Origin: Nocardioides daejeonensis
GTDB lineage: Bacteria > Actinomycetota > Actinomycetes > Propionibacteriales > Nocardioidaceae
Direction: 5' to 3'
DNA: 64,000 nt
Assembly (NCBI RefSeq): GCF_003194585.1
Contig: NZ_QHKZ01000001.1
Coordinates: forward strand, 1-64,000
The notes under the pieces are model-generated. The model saw nothing but the letters and a program-made list of their open reading frames with translations, had not been told where the DNA came from and searched no databases. Of the stretch, positions 34,906-43,890 are shown one piece after another. Position numbers and translations under genes: made by a program. Numbering within the stretch: position 1 is the stretch's first letter; each line of letters starts with the position of its first letter.

Positions 34906-35298
34906 GTGAGAAACGCGGACCGTCATCAACGGGCAGACCTGGCCGCTGTCGTCTTCGGGATCTTCGTGACGGCGCTGGTGCTTGTCGCCCTCTTCGCAGC
35001 TCTGTCGATCGGCGATGGGACCTTCGCGGTCATCGCCGGAGTGCTCCTTGGGGCGAGCGGCGTCATGTGCGCCCTACTCTGGCGGCGCGTGGATGGGTAC
35101 AAGCGGTCGCTTGGCGGCCGGCTCGCGCTGCTGTCGTTGTTGGTAGCGATTGCCGGGTGCCTGCTGCCGGACCCGGACGGCGGTGTGACGCTGACGCCGG
35201 AGCCCACCAAGGCGCAGCTCGTGTTCTTTGTCGTGAGCGTCGCACTGGCGGTCATCTCGTTGTGGTCCGGGGTCAAGGAGGAAGAGCGCCAGGGGTGA
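34906..35298 (+). CDS. small membrane protein, about 130 aa
   Basis: GTG 34906 starts a protein with about four membrane helices: LAAVVFGIFVTALVLVALFA, TFAVIAGVLLGASGVMCALL, LALLSLLVAIAGCLLP and LVFFVVSVALAVISLW. It is otherwise unremarkable. An in-frame extension to 34825 is open but has no ribosome site. It is the first gene on the chromosome side of the element. No family was recognised. Confidence 0.65.
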   Translation: MRNADRHQRADLAAVVFGIFVTALVLVALFAALSIGDGTFAVIAGVLLGASGVMCALLWRRVDGYKRSLGGRLALLSLLVAIAGCLLPDPDGGVTLTPEPTKAQLVFFVVSVALAVISLWSGVKEEERQG

Positions 35299-35316
35299 TC
35301 GCGGTCGGGCTGCGTC

Positions 35317-36114
35317 TCAGGCGGGCGTCGCCGTACGGATGGCGCGTGCCTGCCAGCGCCGGTCGCGGTACTCGATCTGGATCGGGTGCTCGAAGCTCTC
35401 GGTGACCAGTTCCGTCGTGAGCACCTCGTGTGCGTCGCCGGCGGCCAGCACGCAGCCGCCCTTGATGAGGACGGCGTGGGTGGTGGTCTCGGGGAGCTCC
35501 TCGAGGTGGTGGGTGACCAGCACCGTGGCCAGCTCGGGCTGCGACCGGTGCAAGTGGTCGACGGTCTCCAGGAACTGCTCGCGTGCCGCCACGTCCAAAC
35601 CGGTCGACGGCTCGTCGAGGAGCAGGAGCGGCGGATCGGTGATCAGCGCCCTGGCGATGAGGGTCCGACCCCGCTCGCCCTGCGACATGGTGGGCCAGGT
35701 CGCGCCTTCCAGCGACCGGAGGCCGAGCATCTCGATGAGGTGATCGGCGCGTTCGAGCACTGCCGGGCCCGGCTCCCATCGGGGCATCAGCTCGGTCGTG
35801 CCGGTCGCGCCGGTGAGGACGACCTCGCGGACCGTCAGGGCGGACGTCAGGGGGTGGCGCGGGTTCACGTGGCCGATCGACTCGCGAAGCTTGCGGATCT
35901 CCACACGACCGAGCTGGTGCCCGAGCACGTGCACGGTGCCCCGGGTCGGGTGCATCTGTGCGCCGCACAAGCTCAAGATGGTGCTCTTGCCCGCGCCGTT
36001 GGGCCCGATCAGCGCCCAGTGCTCGCCGGCCTTGACCATGAGGTCGATGCCGGTGAGGATCCAGCGGGACTCGCGGACGAAGTCGACGTTCCGTAGGCGC
36101 AGGATCTCTTCCAC
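35317..36114 (-). CDS. ABC transporter ATP-binding protein (stand-alone)
   Basis: 265 residues. Walker A LIGPNGAGKST, signature MSQGERGRTLIARAL, Walker B LLLLDEPSTGLD and switch His VTHHLEEL are intact. The Q-loop region reads GHVNPRHP where Gln is usual, as in the YlmA/ModF-like group of ABC ATPases without a permease gene. No membrane partner is adjacent. GTG 36114 gives the family N-terminus (VEEILRLRNVDF); ATG 36162 in frame overlaps the divergent GntR start. It is divergent from the GntR regulator with a 46-bp gap. Confidence 0.88.
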   Translation of the reverse strand: MEEILRLRNVDFVRESRWILTGIDLMVKAGEHWALIGPNGAGKSTILSLCGAQMHPTRGTVHVLGHQLGRVEIRKLRESIGHVNPRHPLTSALTVREVVLTGATGTTELMPRWEPGPAVLERADHLIEMLGLRSLEGATWPTMSQGERGRTLIARALITDPPLLLLDEPSTGLDVAAREQFLETVDHLHRSQPELATVLVTHHLEELPETTTHAVLIKGGCVLAAGDAHEVLTTELVTESFEHPIQIEYRDRRWQARAIRTATPA

Positions 36115-36160
36115 CGGGGTAGGGTAGCGCGGAGTCCTCAGACAAGTAGAGGGGTGGTCC

Positions 36161-36829
36161 ATGGAGCAGCTCAGGCGAGCGCCGCTCGCCGATCAGGCCG
36201 CTGAGCTGCTCCTGGCTCGTATCCGGTCCGGTGAGTGGGCGCTCGGCGCGAAGCTCCCCGGCGAGACGACGCTCGGCCCGCAGCTGGGAGTCGGCCGGTC
36301 GACCGTGCGTGAGGCGATCCGGCAGCTGGCCGGCCGGGGAGTCCTGGAATCCCGGCAAGGTGCGGGAGTCTTCGTGACCGCGCTCGACGTGGCCGAGGAG
36401 TGGGACGCCGTCCTGCGGCGGGCCGGCATCATCGCGGTGATCGAGGCGCGCATCGCCATCGAGGCCGAGGCCGCCGCGTACGCCGCCGAACGACGCACGC
36501 CCCAAGCGCTGCGAGCCGTTCGCCGCTCGCTGGAGGAACGTCGATCCGCTCAGGGAAGCATCGAGGACTACGTGGACGCCGACATGCGCTTCCACCGCGC
36601 CATCGTGGTCGCCGCTGAGAGTCCCGTGCTGCTCGAGCTCTTCGACTCGTTCGTGCCCCGGCTCCGGCAGGCGATGGTGGAGATGCTGCGTATCGGCCGC
36701 GGCGTCGCGGCGGAGGAGGATCACGAGGCGCACGTGCATCTTGCCGAGGCCATCGCCGGGCGTGATCCGGAAGCCGCGCGCCTACTCAGCCGTTCGCACC
36801 TGGTCTCCCTCAAAGACGCGCTCGGCTAG
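36161..36829 (+). CDS. GntR-family regulator, FadR/FCD subfamily
   Basis: 222 residues. The N-terminal winged helix reads DQAAELLLARIRSGEWALG, LPGETTLGPQLGVGRSTVRE and AIRQLAGRGVLESRQGAGVF. The C-terminal FCD helical bundle contains DADMRFHRAIVVAAES and the metal-ligand His residues (EDHEAHVHLAEAI). AGAGGGG precedes ATG 36161. Such regulators bind carboxylate ligands. The divergent ABC ATPase gene is the obvious local target. Confidence 0.92.
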   Translation: MEQLRRAPLADQAAELLLARIRSGEWALGAKLPGETTLGPQLGVGRSTVREAIRQLAGRGVLESRQGAGVFVTALDVAEEWDAVLRRAGIIAVIEARIAIEAEAAAYAAERRTPQALRAVRRSLEERRSAQGSIEDYVDADMRFHRAIVVAAESPVLLELFDSFVPRLRQAMVEMLRIGRGVAAEEDHEAHVHLAEAIAGRDPEAARLLSRSHLVSLKDALG

Positions 36830-36864
36830 GCGGGTGAGCCACGCCGCGACCCAGGCTGCGCGGC

Positions 36865-37986
36865 TCAGAGCACCACGATGCCCAACGGCCGCTCACCGGC
36901 AGGCAGCCGGGTCACGGTGCCGGTGCGGACGTCGACGATGCTGATGCCGTCCCAGTACCCGTCTCGGGTGAAGCCGCCTGAGACATAGGCGGTGCGCCCG
37001 TCGCCGGAGATGGCGACCTCCTCGTGCGGGCCGTCCAGAGGGATGACGCGCTCCCGGCCGGCCGGCGTACGGATGGTCAGGGACGGTCCGTTGCCGCTGT
37101 CGGAGGTGCCGCCGGTGCCCACGACGAAGAGGGTGCCGTCGGTGCCGATCGCGATCCCGTGCTGGTGGGTGTCGGCGGTCATCGGCTCCTCCGTCACTCT
37201 CCCGGAGTCGGGGTCGACGACCAGCAGCCGCTCACCCTCGAAGGGCAGCAGCACCTTGCCGTCGCTGGGCCGCACCACCGCGTAGTGGGGCTTCAGCCAG
37301 GCACCGAGACTGCGCCCGGTGTCGTAGGGATCGACCAGCACGCTGCGGGTCGACCAGTCCGAGGTGTCGATGATCGTGACGTCGTAGGAGTCGTGGTTGG
37401 TCGCGTAGACCTCTCTGCCGTCTGCGGAGACGTCGACGTCGAAAGGCCGCATGCCGACCTGCACCGTGCCCACGACCTCCCGTCGGGCGGTGTCGACGAC
37501 CTCCACGAAGCCATCTCCACCGGGCACGTTGACACCGACATAGAGGCGCGATCCGTCAGGGGAGAGGGCGATGCCCATCCCGCCTCCGCGGTATTCGCCG
37601 GTCGTCGCCGGCCCGGCCTCGGTGCGGTAGCCGATCAGCGCAGTTCGCTTGCGGCTCTCGGTATCCACGACCGCGACCCCTTCGGCGGTCGACACCCATG
37701 CGGTGCCGTCCTCGCCCAGGGCGATCCCGTACGGCGCCGTCCCGACCCGCACCGAGCCCCGCTCGCCCGCGTCGGCCCCCGCCGGGTCGACGAAGGTGAC
37801 CGTGTCGGAGTCGAAGTCGGCGACCAGCAGGCGGCCCTGGGGCAAGGCGACGGGTGCGGACGAGGCGACGGGTGCGGGCGAGGTCGGTGGTGCGGCCTCC
37901 TGGGAGCTGTCGGTACCGCAGGCGGCGAGCAGCAGCGTGCCAGCGGCGAGAGCCGTGGAGAGGGCGAGCAGGCGGGTGCGCTGCAT
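36865..37986 (-). CDS. beta-propeller lipoprotein (YncE-like)
   Basis: About 373 residues. A lipoprotein signal ends in the lipobox LLLAACG, followed by a Pro/Ala/Ser linker. The rest is a 7-bladed YVTN/YncE-like propeller: repeated units such as GRLLVADFDSDTVTFVDPAG, VGMRPFDVDVSADGREVYAT, NHDSYDVTIIDTSD and VAISGDGRTAYVSGG. Its role is unknown; relatives bind DNA or act with quinohaemoproteins. ATG 37986 is chosen; ATG 37998 in frame is the alternative. Confidence 0.88.
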   Translation of the reverse strand: MQRTRLLALSTALAAGTLLLAACGTDSSQEAAPPTSPAPVASSAPVALPQGRLLVADFDSDTVTFVDPAGADAGERGSVRVGTAPYGIALGEDGTAWVSTAEGVAVVDTESRKRTALIGYRTEAGPATTGEYRGGGMGIALSPDGSRLYVGVNVPGGDGFVEVVDTARREVVGTVQVGMRPFDVDVSADGREVYATNHDSYDVTIIDTSDWSTRSVLVDPYDTGRSLGAWLKPHYAVVRPSDGKVLLPFEGERLLVVDPDSGRVTEEPMTADTHQHGIAIGTDGTLFVVGTGGTSDSGNGPSLTIRTPAGRERVIPLDGPHEEVAISGDGRTAYVSGGFTRDGYWDGISIVDVRTGTVTRLPAGERPLGIVVL

Positions 37987-38112
37987 CAGGGGAACCACCT
38001 TGATCGGATCGGCGAGCTCCGGGGAGCGTTCCTACCCATCCTCCGCCCCGAGCACCGCACAGGCATCGGTGCTCGGGCTGGGAGGAAGTAGCCGAACGGA
38101 TGATGCGCGGAC

Positions 38113-38880
38113 CTAGTCCTGGCTGAGGAAGTCGGCGACCACGCCGCCCCAGGCCCGTACGTCGGCAAGCGACTGCGCGACGTGGTAGCGGGAGTCGGCG
38201 ATCAGGTCGTGCAGCGCCTCGCCCGTAGAGACCGGGTGACTGGGATCGCCAGCCCAGCTCAGGATCAGGGTCGGCACCGGGAGGCCGCGGAGGCGCTCGC
38301 GGTCGGGCAGGTCCGTCTGCGCCGCTCCCAGCAGCAGCGCCGGCAGCAGGTCGTCGGAGACGTTGACCCGCATCGGCGACTCACGCTCGGCGAGCACGCC
38401 CTGCGTCGGCTGCATCGCGAAGACCCGCTCGACTGCGGTGGCCCCTCCCGTTGCGGCGATCTCGGCGAGCCGCTCGTAGGTGGCGCCCTGCTCGCGGCGG
38501 GTCTCCCAGGCGGTGGGTGGCGCAGTCAGCACGATCCGTCGGAACCTGTCGGGGGCGGTCGCAGCCGCATGCAGGATCGAACCGGTGCCCATCGAGCACC
38601 CGATCGCGTCTACCTGTGCCTCGGGGCTCAGCTGGTCGAGCAGAGCGAGGAGGTCCGTGCCGAGCGCTGACCAAGTGTAGTGGTCCGGCTCGGCGGTGCC
38701 GGTGGAATCGCCGTGACCGCGCCAGTCCAGGCGGGCCAGGCGGTGCCCGGCGGCGACGATCGGTGACCAGTCGAAGGTGCCGGACTCCTCCATCGCCCAC
38801 CGACCGCTCATCAGGCCGTGGCCGTAGAGCACGAGGCGGCCTTCGCCTTGGACGTCGAGGCGCAGCCGTGCCCCGCGCAC
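38113..38880 (-). CDS. alpha/beta-hydrolase
   Basis: About 255 residues of the alpha/beta-hydrolase fold. The oxyanion strand is VLYGHGLMSGRW. The nucleophile elbow is AIGCSMGTGS (Ser in GCSMG), with acid Asp in LILSWAGDPSHPVS and the late His region YHVAQSLADV. The substrate is not readable. The start is uncertain: GTG 38880 is a conventional choice. A perfect AGGAGG stands 6 nt before an in-frame ATC at 38916, and TTG 38946 lies further upstream. Confidence 0.85.
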   Translation of the reverse strand: MRGARLRLDVQGEGRLVLYGHGLMSGRWAMEESGTFDWSPIVAAGHRLARLDWRGHGDSTGTAEPDHYTWSALGTDLLALLDQLSPEAQVDAIGCSMGTGSILHAAATAPDRFRRIVLTAPPTAWETRREQGATYERLAEIAATGGATAVERVFAMQPTQGVLAERESPMRVNVSDDLLPALLLGAAQTDLPDRERLRGLPVPTLILSWAGDPSHPVSTGEALHDLIADSRYHVAQSLADVRAWGGVVADFLSQD

Positions 38881-39065
38881 CTCGGCGACGCATGGACTCG
38901 GCGGTGTGGAGCTGATGGGAATCCTCCTAGGACGGCGACGTCTCAACCTAGAGCAGCCGCTCGGGCGAAGGTCGGCTGACGCCGCCGAGCGGGAGTGGCC
39001 GTTGAACGGCCCCCGGCGTTGCCTCTACGGTGCGCACCAAGCGCTTGCTCAAATCAGGAGGGTCG

Positions 39066-40781
39066 ATGGAGACGTTTGCCGAGGTCGTGCGCGGACGCAT
39101 CGGAGATCAACGGGAGGGCTTGCGCTTCGAGGGGCGCAGCTGGACCTGGGACGACGTGCTGCGCGAGGCATGCTGCCGCGCCTCGGTGCTGCGCGCCATC
39201 GATCCCGGTGAGGGGCGCTCACAGCGTCATGTCGGGATCTTGTTGCAGAACGTGCCGGACTTCGTCTTCTGGCTGCTCGGTGCCACGCTGAACGGCGACG
39301 TCGTGGTGGGTATCAACCCGACCCGCCGAGGAGCAGAGCTCGCACACGACGTACGGCACGCCGACTGCGACCTGTTGGTCAGTGAGCCGCTCTACGCCGA
39401 CGCCATCGCAGGGCTCGACCTGGGCATCCCCGCCGAGCGGATCCTCGACGTGGAGTCGGCGGCGTACTCCACCCTGCTCCAGTCGCACCAGGACGTCGAG
39501 CCTCCGGCGACGCTGCCGGACCCGTCGGCGCTGTTGCTGCTGCTCTTCAGCTCGGGCTCCACGGGCGCTCCCAAGGCCGTGCGATGCACCCAGGGCCGGC
39601 TGGGGCGGCTCACCGCCAAGATGGCGGACCGGATCGAGGTCCGCAGGCACTCGGTGAACTACCTGTGCCTGCCGCTCTTCCACGGGCACGCGATCATGAT
39701 GACGCTGGCCAACGCCGCTCAGGTGGGCGCGACCGTGGTGATGGTGCGGCGCTTCTCCGCCAGCCGCTTCATTCCCGACATCCGTGAGCACCGGGTCACC
39801 TTCTTCAACTACGTGGGCCGGGTGCTCAGCTACATCCTCAGCCAACCCGAGCAGGAGTCCGACAAGGACAACTCGCTGGAGGTTGTCTTCGGTTCCGAAG
39901 CATCGCCCGCGGAGGTGCGTGCCTTCCGCGAGAGGTTCGCCTGCCCGGACGTCCGGGAGGGGTACGGCGCCAGTGAGGGCGTCATCCGGATCACCCCGGT
40001 GCCCGGCTCCCCGGAGAGCTCGCTGGGACTCCCTGCCGCAGGCGTGGTGGCCGAGATCCGTGACCCGGAGACCGGCGTGGAGTGTGCGCGCGCCCGCTTC
40101 GATGACGCCGGGGTGCTGCTCAACGCGGACGAGGCCACCGGCGAGATCGTCGCCGTCGACCGCGGTCCGGGGTTCGAGGGCTACTACAAGAACCCCGACG
40201 CGATGGCGCAGCGGTTGAAGTTCGGCGGCCAGGACTTCTGGACCGGGGACCTCGGCTATCGCGACGAAGCCGGCTACTTCTACTTCGGTGGCCGGCCGGC
40301 GGACTGGCTGCGCGTGGACGGGGAGAACTTCGGTGCCGCGCCGGTCGAGCGGATCCTGGTGCGCTTCGACGCCTTCGCGGGAGCGCACGCCTTCGGCGTG
40401 CCGGACCCACGAACGGGCGACCTGCTGATGGCCGTCGCCACGGTGAAGGACGGCCACGCCTTCGACCCGGTCGCCTTCGACGACTTCCTCGCGGCCCAGC
40501 CCGACCTCGGATCGAAGTGGCGCCCTACCTTCGTGCGGATTGTCCCCGCCGTGCCCACCACCGCGAACGGCAAGATCGACAAGGCGCCGCTGCGTGCGAC
40601 CGCGTGGGAGGCCGACGACGTCTGGCATGCACCGACGAGGAGCTCGCCCTATCGCCTGCTGGGTGAGCAGGACCGAAGCCGGATTCGCCGGGCCTTCGTC
40701 GACGCGGGCCGGGAGAACGCGCTGCCGGCCGCGAGCCAGGAGCTCAGGGCCGGCGAGAGGGCGGGGTTCCCGGCCTCCTGA
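39066..40781 (+). CDS. acyl-CoA synthetase (AMP-binding, FadD-type)
   Basis: 571 residues of the ANL superfamily. It adenylates a fatty or related acid and transfers it to CoA. Motifs in order: phosphate loop LLFSSGSTGAPKAVRCTQG, FHGHAIMMTLANAAQVGAT, REGYGASEGVIRITPVPGS (A5), DFWTGDLGYRDEAGYFYFGG and the C-terminal lysine in TANGKIDKAPLRA. CAGGAGGG precedes ATG 39066. The epimerase and thioesterase genes follow on the same strand. Chain-length preference cannot be judged. Confidence 0.93.
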   Translation: METFAEVVRGRIGDQREGLRFEGRSWTWDDVLREACCRASVLRAIDPGEGRSQRHVGILLQNVPDFVFWLLGATLNGDVVVGINPTRRGAELAHDVRHADCDLLVSEPLYADAIAGLDLGIPAERILDVESAAYSTLLQSHQDVEPPATLPDPSALLLLLFSSGSTGAPKAVRCTQGRLGRLTAKMADRIEVRRHSVNYLCLPLFHGHAIMMTLANAAQVGATVVMVRRFSASRFIPDIREHRVTFFNYVGRVLSYILSQPEQESDKDNSLEVVFGSEASPAEVRAFRERFACPDVREGYGASEGVIRITPVPGSPESSLGLPAAGVVAEIRDPETGVECARARFDDAGVLLNADEATGEIVAVDRGPGFEGYYKNPDAMAQRLKFGGQDFWTGDLGYRDEAGYFYFGGRPADWLRVDGENFGAAPVERILVRFDAFAGAHAFGVPDPRTGDLLMAVATVKDGHAFDPVAFDDFLAAQPDLGSKWRPTFVRIVPAVPTTANGKIDKAPLRATAWEADDVWHAPTRSSPYRLLGEQDRSRIRRAFVDAGRENALPAASQELRAGERAGFPAS

Positions 40782-40839
40782 CCGTACGCCGAGGGCGAAC
40801 GCCCTTGCCCCCGGCGACCGTTCCGGATGGACTCGGGAG

Positions 40840-41835
40840 ATGCGCATTCTCCTTCTCGGCGGCACCGGATGGCTCGGGCGGGCTATCGCTCGATCGGCAG
40901 CGGCAGCCGGGCACGACGTCACCTGCCTGGCCCGCGGGGTGAGTGGTCGGGCTGTCGACGGGCTCCGCTTCGTTCGTGCGGACCGCGACGAGCCGGACGC
41001 CTACGCCTCGGTTGCGGGCGACCGCTGGGACGCTGTCATCGACGTCTCCCGTCAGCCAGGTCAGGTCCGGAGTGCGGTGGCGGCTCTCGCCGACGTGACC
41101 GAGCGCTGGGCCTTCGTCTCGACCGGCAACGTCTACGCCTCCCACCGCCGGACCGGCGACGACGAGGACGCACCGCTCCTCGAGCCGCTGGAAGGCGACG
41201 TCATGGCATCGATGGAGGAGTACGGCGCCGCGAAGGTCGCGTGCGAGCGTGCGGTCCTCGACGGGCTGGGCGCTCGTGCCGTGATCGCCCGTGCCGGCCT
41301 CATCGGCGGTCCGGGCGACGAGAGCGGACGCTCCGGCTACTGGCCCTGGCGCTTCGCGCACCCGTCCAACCGCGCCGGGGCGGTGCTGGTGCCGGAGGCG
41401 AGCCTGCCCACCTCGTTGATCGACGTCCGGGATCTGGCGGGGTGGCTGGTGGGGGCCGTCACCGACACTCCCGTCTCGGGCGTCTATGACGCGATCGCCA
41501 ACCGGATGGGCCTTGCTGAGCACCTGGCCGTCGCGCGCGCGGTCGCGGGCCATGCAGGTCCGGTCGAGGCCGTGTCCGACGCCTGGCTGAACGAGCGCGA
41601 GGTGGCCGAGTGGATGGGGCCGCGCTCGCTGCCGTTGTGGTTGAGCGATCTCGACTGGCACGGATTCGCCGGCCGCCGCGGGGAGCGGATCCTTGCCCGG
41701 GGCTTCCGACCGCGACCGCTTGCCGAGACGCTCGCCGACACGTTGGCCTGGGAGGAGGCGCGCGGCGTACCGGGGCCGCACGGCGCAGGACTCACCGACG
41801 CCGAGGAGCGCTCGCTGCTGGGAGCCCTCCGGTGA
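40840..41835 (+). CDS. NAD(P)-dependent epimerase/reductase-like protein (extended SDR)
   Basis: 331 residues. The N-terminal Rossmann motif is LLLGGTGWLGRAIARSAAAA (GxxGxxG). The active-site region is WAFVSTGNVYAS with EEYGAAKVACERAVL (YxxxK), and ARAGLIGGPGDESGR follows. It resembles the atypical SDRs that act on nucleotide sugars or quinone-like substrates; the substrate is unknown. ATG 40840 lies after GGGAG. It is coupled to the thioesterase gene (GTGA overlap). Confidence 0.88.
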   Translation: MRILLLGGTGWLGRAIARSAAAAGHDVTCLARGVSGRAVDGLRFVRADRDEPDAYASVAGDRWDAVIDVSRQPGQVRSAVAALADVTERWAFVSTGNVYASHRRTGDDEDAPLLEPLEGDVMASMEEYGAAKVACERAVLDGLGARAVIARAGLIGGPGDESGRSGYWPWRFAHPSNRAGAVLVPEASLPTSLIDVRDLAGWLVGAVTDTPVSGVYDAIANRMGLAEHLAVARAVAGHAGPVEAVSDAWLNEREVAEWMGPRSLPLWLSDLDWHGFAGRRGERILARGFRPRPLAETLADTLAWEEARGVPGPHGAGLTDAEERSLLGALR

Positions 41836-42260
41836 GCACCGGCGAGCTCGATCTCGCGCAGGCTCGCGCGGTGCTCGCAGCGCAGCCGTTCGCGCAGCAT
41901 GTCGGGACCGAGCTGACCGAGTTCGGCGCCGGCACCGCGACGCTGCGGATCGTGCTGCGGCCAGAGCTGAAGCAGCAGTTCGGCTTCGCCCACGGCGGCG
42001 TGCTCGCCTACGCCGCCGACAACGCCATCACCTTCGCCGCCGGCACGGTGCTGGGTGCGAACGTGCTGACCGGGGGGTTCTCGATCACCTACCTTCGCCC
42101 GGCCTCCGGCGTCGGCATCCGCGCCGTGGCGCGCGTACAGGGCGCTACGCGGAGCCAGGCGGTCGTGAACTGCGAGCTCCATGCCGAGCACGACGACGGC
42201 GACGCGGTGCTGTGTGCGACGGCGCAGGGCACGGTCCGCGTCGTCGAGCGGCGGCTCTGA
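41832..42260 (+). CDS. PaaI-type hotdog thioesterase
   Basis: 142 residues of the hotdog fold. The family motif GFAHGGVLAYAADNAI contains the catalytic HGG and following Asp, and GGFSITYLRPASG is the typical central strand. It would hydrolyse aryl- or acyl-CoA esters. The GTG start overlaps the preceding stop, so with the acyl-CoA synthetase it forms a small acyl-CoA unit. Confidence 0.9.
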   Translation: MSTGELDLAQARAVLAAQPFAQHVGTELTEFGAGTATLRIVLRPELKQQFGFAHGGVLAYAADNAITFAAGTVLGANVLTGGFSITYLRPASGVGIRAVARVQGATRSQAVVNCELHAEHDDGDAVLCATAQGTVRVVERRL

Positions 42261-42269
42261 CGCCTCGAC

Positions 42270-43112
42270 TCACTCGCCGGGCGGCTCCTTCGGCGAGCTC
42301 CGCGGTCGGAGAGTGCGCATCAGCCCGAAGGCGGCAGCCGCCAGTAGGAGGCTGCCCACCAGGACGAGGTCGGAGACCCGGTCGGCCACCCCGGAGGCTG
42401 AGCGCTCCAGGCGGTACTGCAGATCGACGGACGCGAGGCCGCCGACCGTGGTGAACCCGTCGGTCCAGATCAGGGCGATGCCGAGCGCGAGGGTGACCGA
42501 GCCGGAGACCGCCTGGGTCCAGGTCGTAGTGACCCGGCCGATCTGGAGCGGTCGGGGGCGCACCAGGCGGCGTACCTCGGGGACCCGGCTCCACGTGAGC
42601 GCGAGCAGGAAGAGCGGAGCGGCCATCCCCAGGGCGTACGTCGCCAGGAGCGCGCCGCCGTAGGTGGGGCTGGCACCGAACGCGGCGAAGGCCAGGACCG
42701 AGCCCAGGAGCGGGCCCGAGCAGGCACCGGCGAGTCCGTACACCGCGCCCAGCAGATAGACGGAGGCGGCCGAGGATCCCCGGGCCGGGCCGGTGCCCAG
42801 GCCGGGGAGGGGGACGGCCAGGGCCTGGAGCACGCCGAGCACGATGAGGACGAGGCCGCCGACGAGGGCGAGCGTCGACCGGTGCTCGCTGATCATCGAG
42901 CCGAGCCCTCCGGCGAACACCCCTAGGGGCACCAGCGTGGTGAGCAGGCCGGCGTAGAAGACCGTCGTGCGCAGCAGCAACCGCGCCGACGAGTCGAAGG
43001 CGTAGGCGAAGAACGCGGGCAGCAGCATCACCGAGCAGGGACTGAGCAGGCTGAGCAGTCCGGCCAGCAGGGCGGCGCTGAGACCGACCTCGACGGCCGC
43101 TTCGAGTGGCAC
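42270..43112 (-). CDS. ccdA: CcdA/DsbD-type thiol-disulfide membrane transporter
   Basis: 280 residues with about six membrane helices. The first helix contains LLSLLSPCSVMLLPAFFAYA and the fourth YGLAGACSGPLLGSVLAFAA; the two cysteines are those that carry reducing equivalents across the membrane. These proteins transfer electrons from cytoplasmic thioredoxin to extracytoplasmic partners in cytochrome c maturation or disulfide repair. It lies 12 nt downstream of the DsbA-like gene in the same direction, so the two form a pair. Confidence 0.9.
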   Translation of the reverse strand: MPLEAAVEVGLSAALLAGLLSLLSPCSVMLLPAFFAYAFDSSARLLLRTTVFYAGLLTTLVPLGVFAGGLGSMISEHRSTLALVGGLVLIVLGVLQALAVPLPGLGTGPARGSSAASVYLLGAVYGLAGACSGPLLGSVLAFAAFGASPTYGGALLATYALGMAAPLFLLALTWSRVPEVRRLVRPRPLQIGRVTTTWTQAVSGSVTLALGIALIWTDGFTTVGGLASVDLQYRLERSASGVADRVSDLVLVGSLLLAAAAFGLMRTLRPRSSPKEPPGE

Positions 43113-43124
43113 GGCGTGGCCCGC

Positions 43125-43865
43125 TCAGCGGGCGACGCCGTGGGCGGCCAGTCGCTTCTCGATGACCTCCTCGAAGACCTCCAGCGGCTGGGCGCCGGAG
43201 ACCGCCACGTTGTCGATGGCGAAGAAGGGGACGGAGGTAGCGCCGACCGCACGTGCTTCGGCGGCGTCGGTGTCGACGGCCTGCGTCAGGGTGTCGTCGT
43301 CGAGGTCCCGCTCGAACTGCTCGAGGTCGGCGACGCCGGCTTCGCGGGCGAAGCGCAGCAGCGTGGCGGTCGGCATCGGCGGATGACCCCCGTCGGGGGC
43401 GGCGGCGTGGACGGCGGAGAGGAACTCCCAGAACCGGCCCTGTCGGCCGGCGGCGCGGCCGGCGACGGAGGCGGCGAGGGAGTCGTCCCCGAAGAGCGGA
43501 ACGTCTCGGAACTCGTAGCGCACCAGCCCGGTCTCGACGTACTTCTCGACCAACGCAGGCAGCGTCTCGCGCGTGAACCGCGCGCAGAACGGACAGCGGA
43601 AGTCGGCGTACTCGACGATCACGACGGGAGCATCGGCCGAGCCGAGGGCGAGCGGATCACCGGGTGCCCGTCGTGCGAGCCCCGGGTCCTCGGCAGCCGC
43701 GGTCTGTGACGAGCCGGTGGCGCGTTGGTCCCCGTCGTCCTTCGCGGGCGACGTCCGATCGCCCTTGTTCTGGGTCCCGAGCACGACGAGGGTCACCCCG
43801 ACGAGGGCGACCAGGGCGAGAGCGGCGAGCCGGGCGCGGCGCGGCGCGCTGGAGATCGAGGGCAT
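43125..43865 (-). CDS. membrane-anchored DsbA-family thioredoxin-fold protein
   Basis: 246 residues. One N-terminal membrane anchor (LAALALVALVGVTLVVLG) and an acidic linker precede a DsbA-like domain. The redox motif is CPFC in EYADFRCPFCARFTRETLP, and the cis-Pro loop is GATSVPFFAID. It would oxidise or isomerise exported proteins. The CcdA-like gene immediately downstream would keep it reduced. ATG 43865 is the start. Confidence 0.92.
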   Translation of the reverse strand: MPSISSAPRRARLAALALVALVGVTLVVLGTQNKGDRTSPAKDDGDQRATGSSQTAAAEDPGLARRAPGDPLALGSADAPVVIVEYADFRCPFCARFTRETLPALVEKYVETGLVRYEFRDVPLFGDDSLAASVAGRAAGRQGRFWEFLSAVHAAAPDGGHPPMPTATLLRFAREAGVADLEQFERDLDDDTLTQAVDTDAAEARAVGATSVPFFAIDNVAVSGAQPLEVFEEVIEKRLAAHGVAR

Positions 43866-43890
43866 GGGGGTTCCTCCGAGTAGGGGTGGG

